Part shown: in pieces, positions 1 to 8,105 of the stretch | Layout: each line of letters opens with the position of its first letter | How positions within the stretch are numbered: position 1 is the stretch's first letter | From: BP-133 sp040756995 | Lineage (GTDB): Bacteria > Actinomycetota > Acidimicrobiia > IMCC26256 > BP-133 | Length of the DNA: 64,000 nucleotides | Reading direction: 5' to 3' | Assembly: GCA_040756995.1 (NCBI GenBank) | Contig: JBFLYK010000027.1 | Location: 1 to 64,000, forward strand | Translations under genes and position numbers: made by a program | The notes under the pieces: generated by a model | Databases searched by the model: none | Seen by the model: only the letters and a program-made list of their open reading frames with translations | What the model was told of the DNA's origin: nothing

Positions 1-418
1 CGTGGGCGCCGTGCTGGTCGATCCGGCCGGCTGCCAGACCGTTTCTTGTTTCGAGGTGGGTGCCACCCTCGCTTGGGGCTGGCCATTCGGCGGGGGTGTC
101 GCCGGGCGGCGGGGCGGTGACCCGCGTGCCGCTGCCTTGGCGGGAGATCACCAGGCCTTCGGAACGCAGCAGGTCGAGGGCGCTCACGAGGGTCGAGCGG
201 CTCACGGCCAGGGCCTCGGCCAGGAGGCGCTCGGGCGGAAGGGTGGTGCCCGGCGGCAGGAGATCGGCCAGGATTCGGGATCGCAGGGAGAACGCCAGTC
301 GGGCAGCCAGCGACCCCGACCCCCGGGCCGGCCAGTCGCCCAACAGAGCCGCAACGTCGGCCGCCGACAGCGTGGCTCCAGGGCCAGCCGCCGTTCCGGC
401 GTTCTCCAAAGCCGTCAT
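1..418 (-). CDS. GntR-family (MocR-like?) transcriptional regulator, N-terminal part
   Basis: The minus-strand frame from an ATG at 418 stays open to the left edge (139 codons), so the C-terminal part is missing. Residues about 34-100 form a GntR winged helix-turn-helix: the segment LPPERLLAEALAVSRSTL followed by LRSEGLVISRQGSGTRV is typical of the DNA-binding and recognition helices plus wing. In MocR-type proteins a linker and an aminotransferase-like effector domain follow; whether that domain exists here lies outside the window. The start lies inside the first unit of a tandem repeat array, and near-identical ATGACGG start contexts recur upstream, so the exact start is uncertain. It faces a SnoaL-like gene across about 290 bp. 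Confidence 0.75.
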   Translation of the reverse strand, partial: MTALENAGTAAGPGATLSAADVAALLGDWPARGSGSLAARLAFSLRSRILADLLPPGTTLPPERLLAEALAVSRSTLVSALDLLRSEGLVISRQGSGTRVTAPPPGDTPAEWPAPSEGGTHLETRNGLAAGRIDQHGAH

Positions 419-605
419 GGCGCGGTGAGAAACACTGGTTCCGCTCCCACCGCCGTCATGGGCCCGGTGAGGAGCGCTGGTCGGCTTCGACCGCCGTCAT
501 GGGCCCGGTGAGGAGCGCTGGTCGGCTTCGACCGCCGTCATGGGCCCGGTGAGGACCTGGTCCCGCTTCCACCGCCCTGATGGCGCGGTGAGAGCCGTGG
601 TTCCG
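409..605. repeat. 41-bp tandem repeat array, about 5 units
   Basis: Units begin at about 409, 450, 491, 532 and 572. Units 2 and 3 (450-490, 491-531) are identical; the others are diverged, and unit 4 is 40 bp. Each of the first four carries CATGACGG-like sequence on the minus strand, i.e. the start-codon context of the GntR gene is repeated. The period is not a multiple of three, so the repeated starts fall in different frames. The array fills most of the space between the regulator and the plus-strand gene and is a likely regulatory or hypervariable region. Confidence 0.85.
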
Positions 606-650
606 TGGTGGGCGTGACCGGAAATCCGGGCGAATGGATTCCGCATAGGC

Positions 651-694
651 AGTCCAATCTAGGACGATTGGATCGTGACTCGCCAGTCCGATCT
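651..694. promoter_or_regulatory. Candidate operator: inverted and direct repeats
   Basis: TCCAAT (653-658) and ATTGGA (667-672) form an inverted repeat with an 8-nt spacer. AGTCCAATCT (651-660) is echoed as AGTCCGATCT (685-694), 34 bp downstream. The site lies just before the start of the SnoaL-like gene and in front of a divergent GntR-family regulator, which makes a binding site for that regulator plausible. This is inference. Confidence 0.4.
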
Positions 695-709
695 CGGGAT
701 CATGCGGGA

Positions 710-1129
710 ATGACCAACAACTCAGCGGTGAGGGCGTCCGTGGTCAGCGAGACCGAGGCGGAGGCGTTCGTGGCGGAGTGGATGGCGGCCTGGAACAGCC
801 ATGACGTCGAGCGGATCCTCGAGCACTATGCCGACGACATCGAGTACTGGTCGCCGTTCATCGCCGCGCTGGCGGCGCCGGGCGGGCCGGGGGCCGATGG
901 GCGGCTCGTCGGGAAGGAACAGGTGCGGCCGTACTTCGCCGCCGCCCTCGAGAGGTATCCCGAGCTGCATTTCGATCCGCCGGCGCACGTCGCCGCGGGC
1001 GCCGGCAGCGTGAGCTTCGTGTACACGAGCGTCAACCGGCTGACCGCGGTCGAGACGCTCGTCTTCGCCCCCGGATCGCGCCTCGTCGCCCGGGCGCATT
1101 GCCACTACTGCACCGTCCCGGGGTCTTGA
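710..1129 (+). CDS. SnoaL-like / NTF2-fold protein
   Basis: A protein of 139 aa with the pattern of the SnoaL-like polyketide cyclase/NTF2 superfamily: an N-terminal helix ending AAWNSHDVERILEHYADDI, a beta-sheet core, then a predicted ligand cone. Such proteins may be enzymes (aldol cyclases, isomerases) or small-molecule binders, and the substrate cannot be read from sequence. I chose the ATG at 710 because the upstream in-frame extension (from 605) runs into the repeat array and lacks family similarity. No strong Shine-Dalgarno site is visible. The gene is divergent from the GntR regulator and may be its target. Confidence 0.7.
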   Translation: MTNNSAVRASVVSETEAEAFVAEWMAAWNSHDVERILEHYADDIEYWSPFIAALAAPGGPGADGRLVGKEQVRPYFAAALERYPELHFDPPAHVAAGAGSVSFVYTSVNRLTAVETLVFAPGSRLVARAHCHYCTVPGS

Positions 1130-1182
1130 CCGACACGCCCGGAAGGGGTGAGAGCGCCGACTGCCGGTAGTCTGCCCCGGCG

Positions 1183-1704
1183 ATGGAACCTTCCGGTTTG
1201 AGCCCTGAGCCGCCGTTGAGCTTTGAGGACGGCATCGACAGCGCCCGCTTCCGCACGATCCTCGGGCACTTCGCCACCGGGGTCACCGTGGTCACCGGTC
1301 ACGGGCCTGACGGCCCGTCCGGCATGGCGGCCAACTCGTTCACTTCGGTGTCGCTCGACCCGCCGCTGGTCCTCGTGTGCATGGCGCACACCTCGACCAC
1401 ATGGCCGTCGATCCGGGCCAGCGGCCATTTCGCCGTCAACATTCTGGGCGAGGACCAGGAGGACACCTGCCGGCGCTTCGGGGCCAAGACCGGCGACCGC
1501 TTCGAGGGTGTCGGCTGGAACCCGGGCAAGACCGGCTCGCCGATCCTCCACGACGCCATCGCCTACGTCGACTGCGTCATCGACGCCGAGCACGAGGCCG
1601 GCGACCACATGATCATCGTCGGCCGGGTGGTCGACCTCGGACAGCCCGCCGAGGGCGGCCCGCTGCTCTTCTGGCGGGGCGGCTACGCCCGCCTCGGCCA
1701 GTAG
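1183..1704 (+). CDS. Flavin reductase domain protein
   Basis: 173 aa, typical of the HpaC/flavin reductase-like FMN-binding split-barrel family. Residues 20-60 carry the characteristic FRTILGHFATGVTVVTG, followed by SGMAANSFTSVSLDPPLV. These are the FMN-binding strands and the loop found in reductase components that give FMNH2 or FADH2 to two-component monooxygenases. No partner monooxygenase is adjacent, so the electron acceptor is unknown. The ATG at 1183 fits the usual N-terminal length. Soluble, cytoplasmic. Confidence 0.85.
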   Translation: MEPSGLSPEPPLSFEDGIDSARFRTILGHFATGVTVVTGHGPDGPSGMAANSFTSVSLDPPLVLVCMAHTSTTWPSIRASGHFAVNILGEDQEDTCRRFGAKTGDRFEGVGWNPGKTGSPILHDAIAYVDCVIDAEHEAGDHMIIVGRVVDLGQPAEGGPLLFWRGGYARLGQ

Positions 1705-1794
1705 GGGCAGCCGTGCCCGCCAGGCAGGGCGCCCCGCGGGGAGCGGACTCCGGAACCGTAGGGTCGCACGCCGAGCGGGGGAGCGCCCGGCCTG

Positions 1795-1851
1795 AGCGCG
1801 ACCGGTCGCGCTCGAGGCCCTATAGGGGCCCTGGGCGCGACCGGTCGCGCT
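1795..1851. repeat. Twin GCGCGACCGGTCGCGC palindromes
   Basis: A perfect 18-bp palindrome, AGCGCGACCGGTCGCGCT (1795-1812), recurs as a 16-bp core at 1835-1850. Between them lies a smaller inverted repeat, GGCCCTATAGGGGCC. Situated between the flavin reductase and the MauE-like gene, the block could be a rho-independent-like structure or a dimeric protein binding site; no T-tract follows. Confidence 0.55.
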
Positions 1852-1872
1852 GAGGCCACCGGCGAAACGCCG

Positions 1873-2358
1873 GTGGACGGCGGCGCCACGCTGGCGTTGG
1901 TGGCGCGGATCACCTTGGCCGCGGCCTTTGCGTACTCCGCCGCCGGCAAGCTGGCGAATCTGGCGGCCTTCGCCCACGCCCTGGGGGACTTCGGCGTGCC
2001 ACGGAGCGGGCTGGTGGCGCCGGCCCTGCCCGTCGTCGAGGCCGGACTGGCGATTCTCCTCGTGGCGGTGCGGGATCAACCCTGGCCGGCCTTTCTGGCC
2101 ACCGGCGTTCTGGCCGTGTTCACCGGGGCGGTGGTGGCCAGTCTTCTCAGTGGCGCAGCCAAGCCCTGCCCGTGCTTCGGGCCGCCGGGAGCCGATGCCC
2201 GGCCGGTGTCGGCCGCCACCGTGGCTCGCAATGGGTGTCTCGTCGCCCTGGCGGTGATCGGCAGCGGCTCGACCGATGGGGCGTCGGCCACCGCCGCGAT
2301 CGGCTCGGCCGTCGTCACCGTCCCGCTGACGCTGGCGGCGCTGCGCCGGTACGGCTGA
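1873..2358 (+). CDS. MauE/DoxX-family redox membrane protein
   Basis: 161 aa with four predicted membrane helices (about residues 7-27, 45-65, 72-92, 135-155). The motif AAKPCPCFG near residue 100 matches MauE-type proteins, in which a Cys pair in a membrane-adjacent loop takes part in disulfide chemistry or electron transfer. MauE works in maturation of methylamine dehydrogenase, but this widespread family mostly has no known substrate, and no mau genes are present. The GTG at 1873 is used. The gene is preceded by the twin palindromes. Confidence 0.75.
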   Translation: MDGGATLALVARITLAAAFAYSAAGKLANLAAFAHALGDFGVPRSGLVAPALPVVEAGLAILLVAVRDQPWPAFLATGVLAVFTGAVVASLLSGAAKPCPCFGPPGADARPVSAATVARNGCLVALAVIGSGSTDGASATAAIGSAVVTVPLTLAALRRYG

Positions 2359-2409
2359 TCGGCCGGCGGGCGGCGGACGGCGGACGGCGACGGGCGACGG
2401 GCGCCGCCG

Positions 2410-2946
2410 CTACGCCGGACGAAGGTTCGGCGGGATCTCGGAGCGCTTCGGGTTCGACCGGTCCCGGCCGGACAGCTCGGGCGTCGTGCTCGGCCAGGTC
2501 ACCCCGAGGTCGGGGTCGTCCCAGGCGACGCCGAGCTCATCGTCGGGGTTGTAGTAGTGGTCGACCAGGTAGGTGATCGTCATGTCGGTCAAGGCGTAGA
2601 AGCCATGGGCGACACCGGGGGGGATGTACACGCCCCGGTGGTCGTGCTCGCCGATCTCGAGCACCAGCGTGGCCTTGTCGGTCGGTGAACCGGCCCGCAG
2701 GTCGTGGAGCACCACCATCGCCCGTCCGAACGGGACGTACCAGTAGTCGGCCTGGTGGAGGTGGTAGTGGAGGCCGACCAGCGCGCCCTGTTTGCGGTCG
2801 GCCCGGTTGGCCTGGACCATCTCCGCCGCCCCCGGCACCCACTCCTTGCGGAACGTCTCGACGAAGCGACCCCGGTTGTCGCCGTGGACGTCGGGTGTCA
2901 CCACGACCACACCGGCAATGACCTCGGACTGCTCGATCTGCGGCAT
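2410..2946 (-). CDS. dTDP-4-dehydrorhamnose 3,5-epimerase family protein
   Basis: 178 aa cupin-fold protein of the RmlC family, which epimerises C3 and C5 of dTDP-4-keto-6-deoxyglucose on the way to dTDP-rhamnose and other deoxysugars. Visible motifs are DNRGRFVETFRKEW (residues 23-36), GLHYH with the presumed catalytic His60, IPPGVAHGF (108-116) and the C-terminal WDDPDLGVTWP. Classical RmlC has RGLHYQ with an Arg that contacts the diphosphate; here Val precedes GLHYH, so substrate use may differ. The ATG at 2946 is preferred over an upstream extension that overlaps the DUF4395 gene. No other rml gene is nearby. Confidence 0.8.
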   Translation of the reverse strand: MPQIEQSEVIAGVVVVTPDVHGDNRGRFVETFRKEWVPGAAEMVQANRADRKQGALVGLHYHLHQADYWYVPFGRAMVVLHDLRAGSPTDKATLVLEIGEHDHRGVYIPPGVAHGFYALTDMTITYLVDHYYNPDDELGVAWDDPDLGVTWPSTTPELSGRDRSNPKRSEIPPNLRPA

Positions 2947-2974
2947 GGGCGCCAGGCTATCGACCGATCGGGCG

Positions 2975-3394
2975 TCAGCGGCGACCGACCCGGCGGCCGT
3001 GCAGCTGGCAGCCGACGCACACACCGCCCACCGAGGCCAGCGCCGCCAGCGCCGCCGCCGGCAGCCCGAAGGCCCAGGCGGCGGCCTTGTCACCGACGAT
3101 GAGCACCAGGGTGCCCAGGGCGAGGATCCCGGCCAGCAACGCCGCCGCAGTCCGCCACGGCGCCGGGTAACCCTCGACCCGCACCGACTCGGAGGCGGCG
3201 GCGCCGAGGCGCTGCTCGATCAGCACCGTGATCAGCCGGGGGACGGGCGAGATCTCCGGCCGCCAGGCCGACACGGCCGCCACCGCGGCTACCACCGGAA
3301 TCACCAACGGCGTCGAGAAGACGAAGCCGCTGACGAGCACCAGCGCCAGCAACCCCTGATCGAAGCGGGGCAGAGGGGGAGTCGAGGCCGTCAC
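2975..3394 (-). CDS. DUF4395 integral membrane protein
   Basis: 139 aa with predicted membrane helices around residues 12-45 and 82-125. The start FDQGLLALVL and the C-terminal GVCVGCQLH motif are typical of DUF4395, a family often found near thioredoxin-like or rhodanese proteins in actinobacteria; its function is unknown. The Cys pair in GVCVGC could be redox-active or bind metal. It begins with GTG at 3394 and lies 28 bp upstream of the epimerase on the same strand, so the two may be cotranscribed. Confidence 0.75.
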   Translation of the reverse strand: MTASTPPLPRFDQGLLALVLVSGFVFSTPLVIPVVAAVAAVSAWRPEISPVPRLITVLIEQRLGAAASESVRVEGYPAPWRTAAALLAGILALGTLVLIVGDKAAAWAFGLPAAALAALASVGGVCVGCQLHGRRVGRR

Positions 3395-3578
3395 CGGGCG
3401 CGGCGGGATGGCCGGGGCGAAGAACGGTCACAGGGAGCGGATGTGCTGGTCGGAAGCTCAAAACGACGCGCCCGAGGGCAGGAAACCCAGGGGTGTGCCC
3501 GACACTCGTCGAAAGCCCCGTTGCAACCTGCCCACCCGCTCACCCACAGCTCCGTCATACGGGAAGGAAGGGTAGCCA

Positions 3579-5531
3579 ATGGCTGAAGTCACGCCTCTCT
3601 CCGAGCACCTCAGCAACGAGCGGGACCGAGCCAACGAAACCCTCCGGTCCGCCGTTGCTTCGGCGCTCGGTCAGGCCGGTGTCATCGGGCGGGGGCAGGC
3701 GGACGTGGCCCGCCTGCGGGAACGGAACCGCCAGCGGCGCATGCAGCGTTCGCTCGCCTTCTTCGGGCCGCTGGCCGCCTGGCTGTGGGTGCGTGAGCTG
3801 ACCGGCGACCCCGTCCACCTCGGCTGGCCGAACCTGCCCGGCGGGCTGGAAATGTGGTTGCCCCAGATCATCCTCGTCGGCCTCTTCGCCGTCGTGCTGC
3901 TGGTGCCGCTGCTCACGGCGGGGCGGTCGCCGCACGTGCGGTTCCGCCCGTCGGAGATCGAGATCGGCTTCGCCGATGTGCGGGGAATGGACGTCGTCCT
4001 GGAGGAGGTCGTGCGGACCCTCAACCTCTTCCTCGGTTTCAAGACCTTTCGGGAGTCGATGGGCGGCACGCCCCGGCGGGGCATCCTCTTCGAGGGCCCG
4101 CCCGGCACCGGCAAGACCTACATGGCCAAGGCGCTGGCCAAGGAAGCCGGCGTGCCGTTCTTCTACGTGTCGTCGTCGGCCTTCCAGTCGATGTACTACG
4201 GCCAGACGAACCGGAAGATCCGGGCCTACTTCAAGGAACTGCGCAAGGCGGCCCGCCAGGAGGGTGGCGCGGTCGGGTTCATCGAGGAGATCGACGCCAT
4301 TGCCGCCTCCCGGGCCGGCATGCGTATGACGGGGCTGAACGACGGTGGTGCCGGTGTGGCGCCGGCCACCACCGTCTCCCGTTCGCAGGCCAAGGAAGGC
4401 ATCGCCGGGATCGTCAACGAGCTGCTCATCCAGCTGCAGTCGTTCGACCACCCGACGCGGATGGAGAAGCTCCACGGCTTCGTCGTCGACCGCCTCAACA
4501 ACTGGCTGCCCGACCACCGCCAGCTGGCCAAGCGGCGCTCCACTCCGGCCAACGTCCTCATCATCGGGGCCACCAACCGGGCCGACGACCTCGACCCCGC
4601 GCTGCTGCGTCCCGGCCGCTTCGACCGGTCGATCCACTTCGACCTCCCCAACCGGTCGGGCCGGCGGGAGATCATCGATTACTACCTCGAGCGGAAGGCC
4701 CACACGGCCGAGCTGGACCGGGCCGACCGGCGGGAGGCGCTGGCCGCCATGACCTCCGGCTATTCCCCGGTGATGATCGAGCACCTCTTCGACGAAGGTC
4801 TGGTGTGGGCCCTGCGGGACGGGCGCTCGGCCATGACCTGGGCCGACGTGCAGCAGGCCAAGTTCACCGAGGAGATCGGCCTCAAGCAGCCGGTGGAGTA
4901 CACCGAGGGCGAGAAGCGCCGCATCGCCACCCACGAGGGCGGTCACGCCGTCGTAGCCCACCTGGTGAGCGATCGCAACCTCGAGGTCCTGTCGATCATC
5001 AAGCGCCGGGGTGCCCTCGGCCTGCTGGCCCACTCCGACGCCGAGGAGCGCTTCACCCGCACCGAGGAGGAGCTGAAGGGCCTCATGGCCATCGCCTTCG
5101 GCGGGATGGTCGCCGAGGAGCTGGCCTTCGGGTCGGCGTCGACCGGCCCGGCCGGTGACCTGTCCTACGCCACGCAGCTGGCGGCGCAGATGGTCGGTTC
5201 CTATGGCATGGGCGGCACGCTGATCTCCTACGACGCCGTGGAGGCCGGGCCGATGACGGCCGGCACCGTGGCCAAGGTCCTCTCCAACGACGCAGCCCGC
5301 AAGCGGGTCGAGGTCCTGCTCGTCGAGGCCAAGGAGACGGCCCGCCGGCTGCTGGCCGAGAACCGCCACCTCGTCGAGGCACTCGTCGGGTCGCTGCTGG
5401 AGCGTGACGAGCTTGTCGGCGACGAGATCACCGACGTGCTCGAGCGGGCGGCCCGCCAGGCTCCGGCGGCCCGTCCGGCGGCGACGGCGGCGGCCACACC
5501 GGCGCTCCCCGAGGCCTCGCTGCGTTCGTAA
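3579..5531 (+). CDS. Divergent FtsH-like membrane AAA+ zinc metalloprotease
   Basis: 650 aa. Two predicted membrane segments (about 56-73 and 92-114) precede an AAA+ module: Walker A GPPGTGKT at 173-180, a Walker B region at 231-240, and the second region of homology with NRADDLDPALLRPGRFDR at 333-350. A peptidase domain follows with HEGGH at 452-456 and the probable third zinc ligand Asp527. Family members extract and degrade membrane and soluble proteins. Oddities: the Walker B Asp is Glu (FIEEIDA), the pore loop FVG is YYG (206-208), and about 40 extra residues lie between Walker B and the second region of homology. It is therefore a paralogue-type FtsH, not the housekeeping one. Strong Shine-Dalgarno GGAAGGAAGGG before the ATG. 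Confidence 0.88.
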   Translation: MAEVTPLSEHLSNERDRANETLRSAVASALGQAGVIGRGQADVARLRERNRQRRMQRSLAFFGPLAAWLWVRELTGDPVHLGWPNLPGGLEMWLPQIILVGLFAVVLLVPLLTAGRSPHVRFRPSEIEIGFADVRGMDVVLEEVVRTLNLFLGFKTFRESMGGTPRRGILFEGPPGTGKTYMAKALAKEAGVPFFYVSSSAFQSMYYGQTNRKIRAYFKELRKAARQEGGAVGFIEEIDAIAASRAGMRMTGLNDGGAGVAPATTVSRSQAKEGIAGIVNELLIQLQSFDHPTRMEKLHGFVVDRLNNWLPDHRQLAKRRSTPANVLIIGATNRADDLDPALLRPGRFDRSIHFDLPNRSGRREIIDYYLERKAHTAELDRADRREALAAMTSGYSPVMIEHLFDEGLVWALRDGRSAMTWADVQQAKFTEEIGLKQPVEYTEGEKRRIATHEGGHAVVAHLVSDRNLEVLSIIKRRGALGLLAHSDAEERFTRTEEELKGLMAIAFGGMVAEELAFGSASTGPAGDLSYATQLAAQMVGSYGMGGTLISYDAVEAGPMTAGTVAKVLSNDAARKRVEVLLVEAKETARRLLAENRHLVEALVGSLLERDELVGDEITDVLERAARQAPAARPAATAAATPALPEASLRS

Positions 5532-5626
5532 CGTCCCGGTTCGCACCCTTCCGGGGCGATTGAACCTGCACGTCAGCGGGCATCTACGCGGTGACGTGAC
5601 CGGTTTGCTCACCCCGGAGGGGCGCT

Positions 5627-6487
5627 ATGGCCACCACCGCCATCGAGAAGTCGAAGACCCGATCCGATCTGGCGCAGCTGGCGGGGATGGGCCCCTTCTC
5701 CATCCTCGCCGCGCTGGCCGGCGTGCTGGTCGGCTACGCCACATCGGCCCTGCTGATCGCCGGAACGGCCGCCATCCTGGAGCGCAACAACTCGACCATC
5801 GACCTCACCGAGCCGTGGGAGTCCATGAGCAACGGGGGTGGTCTGCTCCTCGGCGGCCTGCTCTTCGTGTCGTATCTGCTGGCCGGCTATGTCGCCGGCC
5901 GGATGGCCTGGCGCCGGGGATGGCTCCACGGCCTGGCGATCTTCATCGGCAGCGTCGTCGTCGTCGGCGCCGTGGCGCTGCTGGTGCGCACCCTGAACAA
6001 CCCCGACGACGTGGAGAGGATCACTGACACGCTGCGCAGCTTCGGCATTCCGACCACCCGGGACGAGTGGGGCAGCGCGGCATCGTTCGTCGGCCTGGTG
6101 TCGCTGGGCGGGATGCTGCTGGGCTCGCTGGTCGGGGGGATTCTCGGCGAGCGCTGGTACACCAAGGTGTCCCGCCGGGCGGTCGAGGCCGAGGTTGACA
6201 TCCGGGAGCGGATGGAGGCGACCAGCGAGCGGCTGGCCCCGATCGACGAGGAGGCCCGCACCCGTCAGCGGGAGGACGGCACGCCCATCCGCCAGCGGGA
6301 GGTCGGCAACGACCGCGGCAACGGTGGCCGGGCCGACCGCGGCGTCGACGTCGACTCGATGAGCAAGGAAGAGCTCTACGAGATGGCGCAGGAGCGGGAC
6401 ATCCCCGGGCGGTCGCACATGTCCAAGGAAGAACTGCTCCAGGCGCTGAAGCGGGAGAGGCGGACGCCGCAGCGGCAGCGCCGGTAG
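5627..6487 (+). CDS. Four-helix membrane protein with C-terminal Rho_N/SAP-like motif
   Basis: 286 aa. Predicted membrane helices lie near residues 25-45, 68-88, 100-120 and 152-172, followed by a charged cytoplasmic tail. The last 50 residues contain DSMSKEELYEMAQERDIPG and a second SKEELLQAL stretch, resembling the small helical domain found at the N-terminus of Rho factor and in SAP-like nucleic-acid binding modules. It lies 95 bp downstream of the FtsH-like gene with its own GGAGGGG ribosome site, so it may be a partner or substrate. The membrane part resembles the YrzE/TIGR04086 type, but no function is known. Confidence 0.65.
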   Translation: MATTAIEKSKTRSDLAQLAGMGPFSILAALAGVLVGYATSALLIAGTAAILERNNSTIDLTEPWESMSNGGGLLLGGLLFVSYLLAGYVAGRMAWRRGWLHGLAIFIGSVVVVGAVALLVRTLNNPDDVERITDTLRSFGIPTTRDEWGSAASFVGLVSLGGMLLGSLVGGILGERWYTKVSRRAVEAEVDIRERMEATSERLAPIDEEARTRQREDGTPIRQREVGNDRGNGGRADRGVDVDSMSKEELYEMAQERDIPGRSHMSKEELLQALKRERRTPQRQRR

Positions 6488-6498
6488 TCAGCCGTTCC

Positions 6499-7350
6499 TC
6501 AGGGGGCCGGTACCCCGACCGGGTTGGGGACGGGGACGCCGCCGGCGGCGTTGATGGCCCGGGCCATCGGCGTCAGCAGCTCGAGCAGCCGCTCGGTGCG
6601 CTCCGGGCCGAGGGCCCGCCACGGCACCTCCGCCGCCTCGTCGGTGCGGGCCTCGACCTCGGCCCGCCCGGCCCGTCCGGCATCGGTGAGCGTGCCGGAG
6701 GCGTCGAGCCAGCCCCGGGCCCGCAGGCGCTCCTCGGCCGCCGCCCACTCCTCGTCGCTCCACTTCCGGTTGCTCTGCAACGTCTCCCGGGGGACGGCGC
6801 CCGTGGCGGTCACCGTGACATGGGCCTCGCAACCGTCGAGCCCGGCGGCGGTCAGCGCCGCGACGTGGCCGTCGCCCCGGTGCTCCCGGAGCATCGTGCA
6901 GGCGTGCCACAGGGCGAGGTGCGGCTCGTCGGGCCAGGGCAGAGAGCGGAGGGCGGCGAACAGCGGCCGTCCGGCCAGCGGCGTCGACTCGGTGGCTTCC
7001 CGGGCCAGCTCGGCCGCCTCCGCCTCGGCCGGCGAGCCGACGTGCTGCGGGATCAGCCGGCGCAGGGCGACGTCGACCGTCCGCAGCCGGGCGGCGAGGA
7101 CGTCGGCCGGCGAGGCCAGCGCCCAGGCATCGGGCAGCGCCCGGGTCACCATCGCCGGGTGGAAGTTGAAGAAGACGGCGGTGACGAGCTCCGGCGAGGC
7201 GGCGCCCAGCGCCGCGGCGCGGGAGGCGAAGTAGCCCATCCACCCGCCTTTGAGGCCGAGGCTCCGGTACGCCTCGGCGGCCTCGGGTACGAAGTAGACG
7301 TGAGCGTGGTAGGTCTCGAAGGCCGGCCACATCCGGCGGGCGTAGCTCAT
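6499..7350 (-). CDS. SCO6745 family protein
   Basis: 283 aa, similar in layout to the SCO6745/SalK-type actinobacterial family: an N-terminal aromatic-rich segment (YHAHVYFVPEA), conserved FFNFHP, and a C-terminal winged-helix-like part containing KWSDEEWAAAEERLRARGW. The family has no firmly assigned reaction; SalK is named from a salinomycin cluster. It is divergent from the PEBP gene, with 65 bp between starts. Soluble, cytoplasmic. Confidence 0.75.
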   Translation of the reverse strand: MSYARRMWPAFETYHAHVYFVPEAAEAYRSLGLKGGWMGYFASRAAALGAASPELVTAVFFNFHPAMVTRALPDAWALASPADVLAARLRTVDVALRRLIPQHVGSPAEAEAAELAREATESTPLAGRPLFAALRSLPWPDEPHLALWHACTMLREHRGDGHVAALTAAGLDGCEAHVTVTATGAVPRETLQSNRKWSDEEWAAAEERLRARGWLDASGTLTDAGRAGRAEVEARTDEAAEVPWRALGPERTERLLELLTPMARAINAAGGVPVPNPVGVPAP

Positions 7351-7415
7351 GCCGCAAACGTAGGCTGGCGCCCGCCCCGCCCGTCTGATCGAGCGATTCT
7401 CGTTGGGAGGAACAG

Positions 7416-7952
7416 ATGGCTGACCGCCCGCCGCTGCCGTACGACTTCCTGCCGAAGGTGCCGAGCTTCACCGTCACGAGCGATGACATGGCCGACGGGC
7501 AGAGGCTGTCCGAGGCGCAGGTCTACAACGGGTTCGGAGTGTCCGGGGGTAACAGTTCACCGCACCTGCGGTGGGAGGGCGCCCCGGCCGAGACCCAGAG
7601 CTACGTCGTCACCTGTTTCGACCCCGACGCCCCCACGGGCAGCGGCTTCTGGCACTGGGTGCTCTACGACATCCCGGCCGACGTGACCGAGCTTCCTCCG
7701 GGCGCCGGCAGCGGGTCGATGGAGGGGCTGCCGAAGGGCGCCACCCACGTCCGCAACGACTACGGCAGCAAGGACTTCGGCGGCGCCGCTCCGCCCGAGG
7801 GGCACGGCGACCACCGTTACGTCTTCGCCGTGCACGCCCTCGGGGTCGACCACCTCGACATCAACTCCGACGTGTCGCCGGCCATCGTGGGGTTCATGAC
7901 GACGTTCAACACCCTGGCCCGGGCGGTGATGATCCCGGTCTACGGCAGGTAG
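7416..7952 (+). CDS. YbhB/YbcL-type PEBP (Raf kinase inhibitor-like) protein
   Basis: 178 aa bacterial phosphatidylethanolamine-binding-protein fold. The sequence has SPHLRWEGAP, the ligand-site segment CFDPDAPTGSGFWHWVLYDI, and the later GHGDHRYVFAVHAL, which match the YbhB/YbcL group. The conserved Asp and His residues line an anion-binding pocket; the bacterial role remains unclear. Shine-Dalgarno GGGAGGA precedes the ATG by 6 nt. It stands as a single gene, with a long inverted repeat after it. Confidence 0.9.
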   Translation: MADRPPLPYDFLPKVPSFTVTSDDMADGQRLSEAQVYNGFGVSGGNSSPHLRWEGAPAETQSYVVTCFDPDAPTGSGFWHWVLYDIPADVTELPPGAGSGSMEGLPKGATHVRNDYGSKDFGGAAPPEGHGDHRYVFAVHALGVDHLDINSDVSPAIVGFMTTFNTLARAVMIPVYGR

Positions 7953-7992
7953 ACGGCCAGGCGTGGGGCAGGGGCCCCACGCTCTGGAGGAG

Positions 7993-8064
7993 TCGAGCAT
8001 CTCGGAGACAGCGGGCCGAAGGCGGTGGAGTGGGCGCGGCCCGGCGGGTCTCCGAGATGCTCGA
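7993..8064. terminator. Long inverted repeat between convergent genes
   Basis: The 16-nt arms CGAGCATCTCGGAGAC (7994-8009) and its exact complement (8048-8063), extended by one T-A pair, flank a 38-nt loop. It lies between the convergent PEBP and SMC-like genes. It may act as a bidirectional transcription stop or an RNA stability element; the long loop and lack of a T-tract are unlike a standard rho-independent terminator. Confidence 0.55.
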
Positions 8065-8105
8065 TCAGGAGCGCCCGGGGCGGCGAAGCCGCCAGAGGCA
8101 TGCCG

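Noticed and set aside
2..511. Plus-strand ORF of 169 aa at the left edge
   Set aside because: It is the shadow of the minus-strand GntR-type gene and runs through tandem repeats; its composition (many Gly/Arg/Gln) is that of an antisense frame.
2359..2409. GC-rich GGCGGACGG stretch as a regulatory repeat
   Set aside because: Short low-complexity spacer between convergent genes without symmetry.
3555..5612. 685-aa minus-strand ORF opposite the FtsH-like gene
   Set aside because: No domain recognised and its codon pattern mirrors the protease on the other strand; the plus frame has all FtsH motifs.
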